NCBI GenBank assembly: GCA_947489425.1
Contig: CANLDL010000005.1
Span: forward strand, 274,913-338,912
Direction: 5' to 3'
Length of the DNA stretch: 64,000 nt
DNA from: an uncultured Pseudomonadales bacterium
GTDB lineage: Bacteria > Pseudomonadota > Gammaproteobacteria > Pseudomonadales > Cellvibrionaceae
Shown here: positions 25,644-33,595 of the stretch, piece after piece
Layout: the number at the start of each line of letters is the position of its first letter
Numbering within the stretch: position 1 is the stretch's first letter
The notes under the pieces: model-generated
The model's input: only the letters and a program-made list of their open reading frames with translations
The model's database searches: none
Told to the model about the DNA's origin: nothing
Made by a program: the position numbers and the translations under genes

Positions 25644-26651
25644 TTAAGCTTTCACTGCGTAAAACAAGCAATCTGCAATGGCGATTACAGGGTTTGGTGT
25701 GATCATAAAAATTGTTAGGTCATCCGCGGAGTGGAGTTTTCCATCTTTTATTTTTAACCAATCTGTTATGTACGTATTATTTTTACAGTCTTGGATAATA
25801 AAATTCTCAAGGCCATTGTGGTTAACCCAACCCAGCTGAGTGTTAGGATTGACCGTTTTAAAATTAAGTTTGTCAATATTATATTGTAAAGTGACATCAA
25901 ATTCGGTGTTGGGTGTTTCTGCATAGCTCAAACTAACACCGCTAGCTAGTTTTATTCTTACTGGTTCAATAAGTAATTCCATTTCTTGCTTATCTTTAGT
26001 TGTTTTCAAAATATCTTTTTGTGTAAAAAAATAGTCTAAGCCTCGTTGGGCGATATCATGTGCCTCTTGGTCTAGCCTACCACCTACTTCAATAGTCACT
26101 GTTGGCAAACCATCTTTACTTATATCCATTAGGGCTCCTAAGGTTAAGTGAGTGATGATTAGTTTTTTACTAAATAGTGATGTTAATGCTTCGTGGTTTT
26201 TATTTTGATAAGTGGCCACCCCAAAAGATGGGCCAGAACCAGAGGTATTATGCATGTCAATGATTGCCTCTGGTTTATATTGGTGAATAAGATTTAGTAT
26301 CTCTTTAGCAAGTAGCCCTTGCTCGTCCTCAAAGGGAGGTTTAAAACAGCGGTTCAAATCTCTTTGCCCAGGCAGGTGACGATAATGAAATAACGGGGGT
26401 TGTAGCGCTGTTTTTACAGAGGCAACAATACACAAAATACGTACAGTAGGGATACGTTTACTTTTAAGCCAATGGTATAACGCCATTACTCCCGATGGTT
26501 CATTACCGTGTAATAACGTGACAAAAATACGAGTTCGGCTATTGTCTTCTCCGTTGATGACTATATAGCTTGGTCCTTTTAGCCTTCTAAGGAAAGCTTC
26601 AATATTTTCACCAATATCATCGGCATCAAAGTCAGTAAAATGTGTAATCAT
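25644..26651 (-). CDS. AstE/aspartoacylase-family zinc carboxypeptidase-like enzyme
   Basis: The 335-residue protein has the M14-like zinc ligands of the succinylglutamate desuccinylase/aspartoacylase family: H48 and E51 in LLHGNEPSG, and H134 in IIDMHNTSG. RDLNR near 97-101 is the substrate-binding segment. EVGG near 206 holds the probable catalytic region. It would hydrolyse an N-acyl amino acid or a gamma-glutamyl-type amide. It lies 15 bases downstream of a GCS2-family ligase gene, so one enzyme may build and the other cleave the same bond. The exact substrate is unknown, and no arginine-catabolism genes are nearby, so AstE function is not supported. Confidence 0.82.
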   Translation of the reverse strand: MITHFTDFDADDIGENIEAFLRRLKGPSYIVINGEDNSRTRIFVTLLHGNEPSGVMALYHWLKSKRIPTVRILCIVASVKTALQPPLFHYRHLPGQRDLNRCFKPPFEDEQGLLAKEILNLIHQYKPEAIIDMHNTSGSGPSFGVATYQNKNHEALTSLFSKKLIITHLTLGALMDISKDGLPTVTIEVGGRLDQEAHDIAQRGLDYFFTQKDILKTTKDKQEMELLIEPVRIKLASGVSLSYAETPNTEFDVTLQYNIDKLNFKTVNPNTQLGWVNHNGLENFIIQDCKNNTYITDWLKIKDGKLHSADDLTIFMITPNPVIAIADCLFYAVKA

Positions 26652-26666
26652 TATTGATCCTTTGAT

Positions 26667-28127
26667 TTATATCGTCCATTCGGCGACAGGGATATTTTGT
26701 TGGCTATTATCAATAAATATCTCTAGCATCTTATGGAGTGATTCTTCCATTGTTAATCGATGGTTTAGTTTCTTTAGCATATTTTTTTGCCAAATGGCTC
26801 CATTTTGTTTGTTTGATAACCTCCCTTGAATAATAGATAAATAGTGGTTTGCCTCATTGCTTTCTATACCTAGGTTAAGAAGGCCTTGCTCGGCGAGTGG
26901 TAGGGAATTTTCAATAATCCCGATTATATTTTGTCGCTTATAACCTAAGCTTACTTTAGGCCAAATTAGGTTTGCATCAAGGCTATATTGTGCGCTGCGA
27001 TAAAAATTATACTCTGCTGTTTGAAAAGGTATTATAGGTAAAATGTCGTTAATTTTATGGCGCTGGCCCTCAGCCAAACCTATCAAAAATGCTGCATTGG
27101 CAGCCATGTCGATTGCTGTTGGCCCAGAGGGGAGTGCCCGCATCTCTACGCGCAAATGACCATTGCCAATAGCACTGTAAACTGGCCTATTCCATAGCCA
27201 TACAGTACTTTGATGTAATTGTAATTCAAATAACTCGGGTGGAATTTGCTGAGAGTCAGCAAGACAGATGGGTAAAATGGGCGAGTATAAATGTACCGAC
27301 TCGCTAAAAAGCTCGTAAGCACTTTCTCGTAGCCAACCATGGCCAAAGGTTACCCGTGCAGGCGCGTTCCATTGGTAGCGATCAAGGTGTCTAGTATCGA
27401 TTGATTGTTTAAATAAAGGGATGCGTGTTTCATCCCACAGAGAATGTCCAAATAGAGTGGGTGAATTAGCCCCAACAGCAATAGCCAGCGGCGTCATTAA
27501 TTGGAGAGCGTTATACGTATCACAATAATCTGTTGGTGGTATTTGATGATGAATCTGAAGCGAAGTATTTGCACCTTCTAAGGTAATATCAGCGAGTTCA
27601 AATTGTAGTGGTGACTCGCCATTAATATTTATTTCGAAAGCATCACCACGTTCTCGTATAAGTTGATTGACTAGGGCATGGTAACGCTTACGTTGTGTCA
27701 TGCAGTGTGAGCCAAAATCACTGCTAGCCAATGTAGGTAATATACCTATAGGTACGATTCTTCCATCAATTTTTTTTGCGTACTGAGTCAGTGATTTTAG
27801 CGTGCTGCTAATGTTATTTTCTAATGCTTGAAAGGGGTGATTGGTAACTAGGCAAGGAGGTGCATTATATTCGATGTTATAGGCATTTAATTCCGGTGTT
27901 AGATAATCACTTTGTGCCAAATTTAATAGCTGTTCATTTTTAGCGAGAGGTTTACCTTGTGCATCAATGATGTATAGCTCAAGTTCTGCGCCGATAGCAC
28001 GGGGGTTATCACCAAAGTTAGGGGTTTTTAGCACTTTTTTTAAACAATATAACTGCTCTTCCAGTCTTCTTTGAAACTGGTGATAATCGCTATCATCAAA
28101 TTCAGTTCGGTCGATTTCTACGCCCAT
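26667..28127 (-). CDS. GCS2-family carboxylate-amine ligase (glutamate-cysteine ligase-like)
   Basis: The 486-residue protein fits the glutamate-cysteine ligase family 2 fold. The start has GAELELYIID near residue 46, the conserved acidic metal/ATP site. The middle has LEGANTSLQIHHQIPP. A later segment GNGHLRVEMRALPSGPTAIDM carries the R-x-E-x-R pattern of the active site. Enzymes of this family join glutamate to an amine using ATP. They are often found next to peptidases or ATP-grasp ligases in predicted peptide-tagging clusters. It forms an operon with the AstE-like gene. No Shine-Dalgarno sequence is visible before the ATG. Confidence 0.83.
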   Translation of the reverse strand: MGVEIDRTEFDDSDYHQFQRRLEEQLYCLKKVLKTPNFGDNPRAIGAELELYIIDAQGKPLAKNEQLLNLAQSDYLTPELNAYNIEYNAPPCLVTNHPFQALENNISSTLKSLTQYAKKIDGRIVPIGILPTLASSDFGSHCMTQRKRYHALVNQLIRERGDAFEININGESPLQFELADITLEGANTSLQIHHQIPPTDYCDTYNALQLMTPLAIAVGANSPTLFGHSLWDETRIPLFKQSIDTRHLDRYQWNAPARVTFGHGWLRESAYELFSESVHLYSPILPICLADSQQIPPELFELQLHQSTVWLWNRPVYSAIGNGHLRVEMRALPSGPTAIDMAANAAFLIGLAEGQRHKINDILPIIPFQTAEYNFYRSAQYSLDANLIWPKVSLGYKRQNIIGIIENSLPLAEQGLLNLGIESNEANHYLSIIQGRLSNKQNGAIWQKNMLKKLNHRLTMEESLHKMLEIFIDNSQQNIPVAEWTI

Positions 28128-28275
28128 AGTATGATTATGTGACTATCTAGGGAGAAGATCCAGTGGTAATTTTGGGGGTAAACGAAAGAGTTGTTGTTTA
28201 TCAATAGTGATAAAAAATCTTGGCCAAATAAGATGATGTGAAGGTTTTTTAATTTATTATTAAAAAGTATGTAAA

Positions 28276-28307
28276 ATTGGCACTTCTATCTGGATAGAAG
28301 TGCCAAT
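28276..28307 (-). terminator. Terminator of usp
   Basis: ATTGGCACTTCTATC (28276-28290) and GATAGAAGTGCCAAT (28293-28307) form a long perfect hairpin, followed on the minus strand by TTTTAC. Confidence 0.82.
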
Positions 28308-28342
28308 GCCTATATTTAAAAAATGATTCCAATATGGCTAAC

Positions 28343-28828
28343 TTAGTCAGTTGCAATAGGCACAAGGAGTACTGGCTTACTAGAGCGGTTAATGACTTTG
28401 TTGGCAACCGAACCAATAAATAGGTTGTCGAAGGTGCCATGGCTGTGGCTTCCCATCACGATCATATCTACATCCATTTTTTCAGCAGCTTTTATAATAG
28501 TAGGCGCAGGTACGCCATCTAAAATATGTGTTTCAAAGTCTTGATCAGGAAGCTCGCTTTCGATTTTTTCTCCGTATAAATCTTGTATTTGCTTGTTGAT
28601 ATTCTCCTTAATCTCTTCTATCGAGCGCTCATGCATTTCCTTCAAACTCTCTTGTGGAAAATAAAAGTGAACACTCTCCATTGCAGATGAACTTAATGGC
28701 TCAACAACAAAAAGCAAGATCAATTTAGCATTATATTGTTTAACTACATTTAATGCCATGCTCAGTGCTGGTTTTGCGCTTTTGCCTAAATCAACGGCGT
28801 ATAAAACTTTTTCAATAGACCTCGACAT
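28343..28828 (-). CDS. Universal stress protein (UspA family)
   Basis: The 161-residue protein starts MSRSIEKVLYAVDLGKSAKP at the ATG at 28828, with GAGG seven bases upstream; a longer frame 32 codons upstream would cover the promoter and was rejected. The ATP-binding signature is present: MGSHSHG, then GSVANKVINRSSKPVLLV. Many Pseudomonas universal stress genes are induced by low oxygen through Anr. Here a perfect FNR/Anr box lies 61 bases upstream of the start, shared with the divergent hsp20. It has its own terminator. Confidence 0.92.
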   Translation of the reverse strand: MSRSIEKVLYAVDLGKSAKPALSMALNVVKQYNAKLILLFVVEPLSSSAMESVHFYFPQESLKEMHERSIEEIKENINKQIQDLYGEKIESELPDQDFETHILDGVPAPTIIKAAEKMDVDMIVMGSHSHGTFDNLFIGSVANKVINRSSKPVLLVPIATD

Positions 28829-28861
28829 AAATGACCTCACAGTAGTTTTTGGGTTCAAGTA

Positions 28862-28867
28862 AAGTCT
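28862..28867 (-). promoter_or_regulatory. Possible -10 element of the usp promoter
   Basis: The minus strand reads AGACTT/TAGACT about 30 bases from the centre of the FNR box. That is the distance expected if the box sits at -41.5. The hexamer match is only moderate. Confidence 0.4.
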
Positions 28868-28889
28868 ACTATTACTAAAAATGTCATAT

Positions 28890-28903
28890 TTGATATAGAT
28901 CAA
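28890..28903. promoter_or_regulatory. Perfect FNR/Anr box between usp and hsp20
   Basis: TTGATATAGATCAA matches the consensus TTGAT-N4-ATCAA at all ten fixed positions. It is exactly midway between the divergent usp (28828) and hsp20 (28965) start codons, 61 bases from each. The -10 element GATAAT at 28926-28931 puts the hsp20 transcription start near 28938 and the box at about -41.5, the position of class II FNR-activated promoters. Confidence 0.85.
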
Positions 28904-28925
28904 TTTTGTAGCTAAAAATATCATG

Positions 28926-28931
28926 GATAAT
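28926..28931 (+). promoter_or_regulatory. -10 element of the hsp20 promoter
   Basis: GATAAT matches TATAAT at five of six positions and is correctly placed relative to the FNR box. No -35 hexamer is needed at such promoters. Confidence 0.6.
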
Positions 28932-28964
28932 AAACTTACAAGCCATCAATATAGGAGAACTATT

Positions 28965-29390
28965 ATGAGTTTAATTCCATATCAATCCCTTTTTGACATA
29001 GAGAATTTTTTGAACAAAATGAAGTTTTCTTCGAGTGATGATTACTTAGGTATTTTTTCACCAAAAGTCGAAGTAACAGAAAAAGACAAAGAGTATCTTG
29101 TTAGTGCTGAGTTTCCAGGAGTAAATAAAGAGGATATTAATGTTTCCTTGGAAAACGGTATTTTGAGCCTAGAAGCAGTAATGGATAAGTCTGAGAAAAA
29201 AGAAGATGAAGGGAAAGTTATTTTTCAAGAACGGCAATACGGAAAATTTTCAAGAAGCTTTAATGTGGGAGAAAAAATTGAAGAATCCGATATTAAAGCG
29301 GTATATAAAGATGGGGTTTTATCTTTGACATTGCCAAAAAGAGAAGGGAGCAAAAAGACTACTAGTCGTATTGTAATAGAATCAGCATAA
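28965..29390 (+). CDS. Small heat-shock protein, classical Hsp20
   Basis: The 141-residue protein starts MSLIPYQSLFDIENFLN, with AGGAG eight bases upstream of ATG 28965. An in-frame ATG at 28923 overlaps the promoter and was rejected. The alpha-crystallin domain (about 33-135) shows VEVTEKDKEYLVSAEFPGV, FQERQYGKFSRSF and YKDGVLSLTLPK. It holds unfolding proteins for refolding. The FNR box in its promoter points to induction at low oxygen rather than only by heat, along with the divergent usp. Confidence 0.93.
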   Translation: MSLIPYQSLFDIENFLNKMKFSSSDDYLGIFSPKVEVTEKDKEYLVSAEFPGVNKEDINVSLENGILSLEAVMDKSEKKEDEGKVIFQERQYGKFSRSFNVGEKIEESDIKAVYKDGVLSLTLPKREGSKKTTSRIVIESA

Positions 29391-29424
29391 AGATATCAAA
29401 GGTCTATGTATATAGGTATTAATG

Positions 29425-29465
29425 AGCAGCCTTAATTAGTGTGAGTTATTAAGGCTGCTGTTTTA
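29425..29465 (+). terminator. Terminator of hsp20
   Basis: AGCAGCCTTAAT (29425-29436) pairs with ATTAAGGCTGCT (29448-29459), followed by GTTTTAA. Confidence 0.83.
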
Positions 29466-29511
29466 ATGTGATTTTTACAGCATAAAAAGATGTATTTATA
29501 GGTAATGTAAA

Positions 29512-30105
29512 ATGACGACAGACTCTATTTATAAAAAAGCTATCAATCAGTTAAATAACGCACTTTCGGATGCGAAAACATTTAATGATTCTCAGATTGA
29601 TACTTGCTCTTTAGCGACAGTAAATGCGGATGGGCAACCGAGTGTACGTATTATTACTATTTATGATATTAGTGATAAGGGGTTATTTTTTCTGGCTGAT
29701 AATAATAGTGGGAAAGTGGTTCATATCAACGATAATCCTCAAGTAGGAATTTGTTTCTATTGGAAGTCTCTTAATTTGCAAGCTACCGTTGAGGGTGTTG
29801 TGGAAGCTGTTGATAATAAAACAGGTGAAGCGCTCTGGGCTAAGCGAGATCATCATGCAAAAATAACCGCTTGGGCTTTTGATTTGGCGGACAATAAAAT
29901 AAATAGAAACGAGCTTGATTATTATAAAAAGAAGGCACGCGATCATTTTCAGGAGTCTCAGCTTCCACTGGCAAAATCTTGGTCGGGGTTTTTACTAAAA
30001 CCCACGCGTATTGAGTTCTGGCAAGCGGATTGGAGAAAGAACAAGTGCCGGGACTGTTACGCTAAAGTAGGAGCTATTTGGCAAGAATCCCATCATCAAT
30101 ATTAA
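29512..30105 (+). CDS. Pyridoxamine-phosphate-oxidase-like FMN flavoprotein
   Basis: The 197-residue protein has the split-barrel FMN domain seen in PdxH: CSLATVNADGQPSVRIITIY, GLFFLADNNSGKVVHINDNP, ICFYWKSLNLQATVEGVVE, and the C-terminal LLKPTRIEFWQ. The usual PdxH C-terminus (RRLRP-like) is replaced by a cysteine-containing tail (KCRDCYAKVG), so it may be a paralogue with another substrate. It is a soluble flavoenzyme. It is flanked by a terminator upstream and by the nitronate-monooxygenase-like gene about 125 bases downstream. The start is ATG 29512; the Shine-Dalgarno sequence is weak (AGGTAA). Confidence 0.8.
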   Translation: MTTDSIYKKAINQLNNALSDAKTFNDSQIDTCSLATVNADGQPSVRIITIYDISDKGLFFLADNNSGKVVHINDNPQVGICFYWKSLNLQATVEGVVEAVDNKTGEALWAKRDHHAKITAWAFDLADNKINRNELDYYKKKARDHFQESQLPLAKSWSGFLLKPTRIEFWQADWRKNKCRDCYAKVGAIWQESHHQY

Positions 30106-30231
30106 GGTTATATAAGAACAAGTATTATCTTCGCTAGTCATTTCCCCTTTCCCTTTTTTAAGATAGCTAATGATGATATTTCCTTTTATGTGATCTATTT
30201 TGTTATTATCCCGCTCCCACGTGGAGTTGCT

Positions 30232-31278
30232 ATGAAAACATTGATTACTGAACTATTAAATATCACATACCCTATAGTGTTACCAGGCATGAGCTGGATA
30301 TCTAAGCCAGAGCTAGTCGCGGCGGTTTCTAATGCGGGTGGTTTGGGTATTCTTGCTATGGGACCTTTATCGCCAAGTGAGACACGAGAGTCCATTCGTA
30401 GAATTCGTGAGTTAACCGATAAGCCTTTTGGCGTGGGTTGTACATTGATGATGCCAGGCGCTAAAGAGAATGCCGAAATAGCGCTAGAAGAAAAAGTGCC
30501 CGTCATCAACTTCTCGCTAGGTAAGGGTGACTGGTTGGTTAAAAAAGCCAATGCATATGGTGGCAAAGTCATTGCCACAGTCACAACACTTAAACATGCA
30601 AAATCTGCAGAATCTATAGGCGCACATGCGCTAATGGTAACGGGTCACGAAGCGGCTGCCCATGGAGGTGAGGTTACTTCATTAGTATTGGTGCCAAGTA
30701 TTGTGGATGCTGTCTCTATACCTGTTATTGCGACAGGTGGCTTTGGAGATGGACGTGGCCTGTTGGCAGCGCTTGCTCTAGGCGCTGAGGGTATCGCGAT
30801 GGGCTCGCGATTTGCTGTTTCACAAGATAGCCCTCTACATGATAAGACTAAAGAGGCTATTTTAGCAAAAACACAGCACGATACTGTTTACTCAAAGAAC
30901 TTTGACGGTATACCCGCGCGTTATATGAAGACCCCAACATCGCTTAAGTTAACACGTAAGCCCATGAATTTTGTCTCGACGGTCATTCAAGCGATAAAAG
31001 CGGCAAACTTAGTTAAACAACCTATCTGGAAGATTCTATCAGGTTTACTAGTCATGCCAGATAAAATAAAACTACTCGCTTACTTTGGGGCGGCTACTAT
31101 CAAGCTGCGCGCAGCAACAGAGGATGGTGATGTAGAAGAAGGTATGCAGTTTATTGGGCAGACACAGGGGTTAATTAATGATGTCCCTACGGTTGAATCT
31201 ATCATAAAAACTGTCATTAGTGATGCAGAAAAAATGCAGAGCATAACAGCCGGTGTTTTTAAAAAAGAATCTGAATAA
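30232..31278 (+). CDS. Nitronate monooxygenase-family flavoprotein (2-nitropropane dioxygenase-like)
   Basis: The 348-residue TIM-barrel flavoenzyme shows the family pattern: YPIVLPGMSWISKPELVAAV, SNAGGLGIL, VTGHEAAAHGGE with the catalytic-type histidine region, and VIATGGFGDGRGLLAALALGA binding FMN phosphate, then GIAMGSRF. The start is at ATG 30232, with GGAG six bases upstream; an upstream GTG adds a hydrophobic stretch that does not fit the family. Members oxidise nitronates, or reduce enoyl/quinone-like substrates. The exact substrate is unknown. Confidence 0.85.
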   Translation: MKTLITELLNITYPIVLPGMSWISKPELVAAVSNAGGLGILAMGPLSPSETRESIRRIRELTDKPFGVGCTLMMPGAKENAEIALEEKVPVINFSLGKGDWLVKKANAYGGKVIATVTTLKHAKSAESIGAHALMVTGHEAAAHGGEVTSLVLVPSIVDAVSIPVIATGGFGDGRGLLAALALGAEGIAMGSRFAVSQDSPLHDKTKEAILAKTQHDTVYSKNFDGIPARYMKTPTSLKLTRKPMNFVSTVIQAIKAANLVKQPIWKILSGLLVMPDKIKLLAYFGAATIKLRAATEDGDVEEGMQFIGQTQGLINDVPTVESIIKTVISDAEKMQSITAGVFKKESE

Positions 31279-31332
31279 ATAATGTCAGTAGTTTGTTATT
31301 AGTAATGAGTATAGATGTTGCTTTTTTGATAG

Positions 31333-31767
31333 ATGAAGGAATACAGCTTGTTACAAGAAGAAAAAATACAGCGTTTGGGAAGTTTATGCCTTAATATTTT
31401 CCATTTGTTTGCCTTATTTGTTATCGGCGCCACTATTGTTTGGTCGGCAGTGTATGAATACTTGCATATGATGGAGAAGGGCTATGCACAATTAAAGGAC
31501 ATCCTACTGCTATTTATTTACCTTGAGCTAGGTGCAATGGTGGGCGTTTACTTTAAAACGAACCGGTTGCCTGTACAGTTTTTAATATTTATTGCAGTCA
31601 CTGCCTTGTCACGGCATTTAGTAATTGATGTTCAATATGTCTCTGAGCATTTTCACCTATACCTTCTGCTCAGTATCTCTTTTTCTATTCTTATGCTTTG
31701 TGGAGCTTTATGGCTGCTGTTTTATACCGATAGTAAATACGGCTCTGCCGATGATGTTCATCGCTGA
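31333..31767 (+). CDS. psiE: PsiE-family inner-membrane protein
   Basis: The 144-residue protein has four transmembrane helices (about 20-40, 55-76, 82-97 and 105-130) and family segments YAQLKDILLLFIYLELGAMVG, TALSRHLVID, and LLLSISFSILMLCGALWLL. PsiE is known as phosphate-starvation-inducible, but its activity is unknown. No Pho box was recognised upstream. The gene is convergent with a PstS-like periplasmic protein gene. The start codon has little Shine-Dalgarno support. Confidence 0.82.
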   Translation: MKEYSLLQEEKIQRLGSLCLNIFHLFALFVIGATIVWSAVYEYLHMMEKGYAQLKDILLLFIYLELGAMVGVYFKTNRLPVQFLIFIAVTALSRHLVIDVQYVSEHFHLYLLLSISFSILMLCGALWLLFYTDSKYGSADDVHR

Positions 31768-31812
31768 ATAGTATTTAAAAATTACTAGCTTTAAGTCATT
31801 TTATAATCAAAT

Positions 31813-31839
31813 TTTTCGGGTGGCTTACCCACCCGAAAA
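31813..31839. terminator. Bidirectional terminator between psiE and the PBP-like gene
   Basis: TTTTCGGGTGG (31813-31823) pairs with CCACCCGAAAA (31829-31839), with A/T tails on both sides. Confidence 0.85.
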
Positions 31840-31868
31840 TATTGAATGCTTACAAAGAGCGGCTTTGG

Positions 31869-32303
31869 TTAAAAGCTATGCACCACTTTCACAGCGTCAG
31901 TTACACTGGCAGAATCAATATAACCAATTAACGTCGGGTTATTTGATACTTTTTCAATAACTGCTGCATCGTCAGCGACTTGTACCGGTGGCGTTGCTTT
32001 GCCCGTAAATACTAGTCGTGCCCAATAGGCTTTCATTTGGGTGTCACTTTTTTTCAGTAGGCCTTTGTTAAACGCTGATCGAGTGGGATTGCTTTCTGGT
32101 AATTCTATTGGTGTGGCAACACCACCACCTTTAAAGTTTTTAGCTTTACCTAAAAATATACGCTTAATCAAAGCTGGGTTAATAGCCGATGCATTATCCT
32201 TATGTACAATAACGACAGTATCAGCATAGCTACTGGATATACTGGCGAAACTAAATACAAATAAAGCAAAGAAGAAAAATAGTTTTAAATTGATAGCTTT
32301 CAT
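31869..32303 (-). CDS. Small PstS-like periplasmic binding protein
   Basis: The 144-residue protein has a clear signal peptide (to about residue 27, SYA-DTV). A shortened PBP-like domain follows with VVIVHKDNASAINPALIKRIFLGK, YWARLVFTGKA and NPTLIGYIDSASV. Proteins of this size resemble one lobe of PstS. It is the last gene of an operon with a porin-like and a chemoreceptor gene (12 bases after the porin stop). That suggests a solute-capture or sensing role, but not necessarily phosphate. No ABC permease is nearby. Confidence 0.8.
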   Translation of the reverse strand: MKAINLKLFFFFALFVFSFASISSSYADTVVIVHKDNASAINPALIKRIFLGKAKNFKGGGVATPIELPESNPTRSAFNKGLLKKSDTQMKAYWARLVFTGKATPPVQVADDAAVIEKVSNNPTLIGYIDSASVTDAVKVVHSF

Positions 32304-32314
32304 TAATTTTCCCC

Positions 32315-33526
32315 TTAAAAAATAAAGTCAACAGCAATTTGAATTGCATCAACTTGATCTCGAGTATTACCATTTCGGGGCCTAGATTCACCACCAAAAG
32401 AAGTATCATCATCACGACGATGGTATTCAAATTTTATACTGGCAGATTTATAAAAGTCATAGCGTACACCAACAGATAGTGTGCTTCTTTCTTCGGCAGC
32501 AGACTGCAGAGCACTAGTGCCCGGTAAAGAGAAGATAGGAGAGTTACTATCAATACCTTGATTTTCAAATGTGCGTTCTGAGTAAGTAATATGCGGTGTC
32601 CATTTGCCAATAGTATAGGCAGCTGAAATATACCAAGCAGACTCTAGGTCATCCAGAAATGGAAATCGCCCCTCGATTGAAGAGGGCACACTGGCAACTA
32701 TATTGGCGGCTTCGAGGTCATCGCCTTCACTGTTATAAAAGGTATATTCACCTACAATAAACCAGTTGCCTGGACGTAAACTGACTGATAAAGAATAATA
32801 ATCTGAGTCAAACTCAACATCTTGAGTAACCGCAGCACTTAAGTTGGATAATGTTAAATCACGATAAGTAGTAGTTGCTAGACGAAACGATGCCCAATCA
32901 TAAGTAGCCTCGAATGAAGCGCCCCAGATATCATAGTCAGCATCAATTTGCTCGCCACTTAAGTTGTCACCAAAGTCTTCGCTGCCACGCTCACTACCAA
33001 ACCATATATTGGACGAAAACTCCCAGTCACCAGCATAGTCTTGGTACAAAAGGTTAGCGCCGTTATAACTGATAGCTTCAAGTAAATAAACATCGGCAGG
33101 TGGGCGAATCCAATGGTAGGTATAGCCTAAATCGATCGAGTCCGTAAATAGATAAACGGGGTTTAGTTTTCTGCCAGCTTGTAGGGTTAGCTTTGAGTTA
33201 ATATCATAACTGAGGTAGGCCCATTCGGCTTCTATGTCGTAATCTTCTGCACCAACTGATTTAAGCTGTAATGTGGCACTTAACCCGTTTGTTAAGTTGA
33301 TATTCGATTGAACTGCAAATACCGATAGTGGTTCAAAGGTAAGTTCATCTTCTAATAAGCCATCTTCATTTTCTAATGCATTTGCTTCAAAAAACTGATC
33401 GTCATCAAGTGTTTGGCCAGCGCCAATGGTGCCAAAACCGCTCCATCTGATATCAACGGCATTTGCTGAGAGGGATAGGCAGCCTACTATCATTAAGAGC
33501 GCTGCTTTTTTCATGGGGTGGATCAT
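32315..33526 (-). CDS. Outer-membrane porin-like beta-barrel protein
   Basis: The 403-residue protein has a signal peptide ending SANA. Many amphipathic strands alternate with acidic loops, and the protein ends in phenylalanine (VDFIF), the Omp signature. AGGAG lies nine bases before the ATG at 33526, which favours this start over the inner ATG four codons later. It belongs to the loosely defined DcaP/porin group found in marine bacteria. It sits between an MCP gene (69 bases upstream) and a PBP-like gene, and probably supplies uptake across the outer membrane. Substrate is unknown. Confidence 0.8.
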   Translation of the reverse strand: MIHPMKKAALLMIVGCLSLSANAVDIRWSGFGTIGAGQTLDDDQFFEANALENEDGLLEDELTFEPLSVFAVQSNINLTNGLSATLQLKSVGAEDYDIEAEWAYLSYDINSKLTLQAGRKLNPVYLFTDSIDLGYTYHWIRPPADVYLLEAISYNGANLLYQDYAGDWEFSSNIWFGSERGSEDFGDNLSGEQIDADYDIWGASFEATYDWASFRLATTTYRDLTLSNLSAAVTQDVEFDSDYYSLSVSLRPGNWFIVGEYTFYNSEGDDLEAANIVASVPSSIEGRFPFLDDLESAWYISAAYTIGKWTPHITYSERTFENQGIDSNSPIFSLPGTSALQSAAEERSTLSVGVRYDFYKSASIKFEYHRRDDDTSFGGESRPRNGNTRDQVDAIQIAVDFIF

Positions 33527-33595
33527 AGTAATCTTCTCCTAACTGAAGATAGGTGTGTAAAAAGTTATATAAAATTTGAATTGTGCTTTAAGGAA

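Noticed and set aside
25644..26651. Assignment of the hydrolase as AstE of arginine succinyltransferase catabolism
   Set aside because: No astA/B/C/D genes nearby; the partner is a GCS2 ligase, so only the family name is given.
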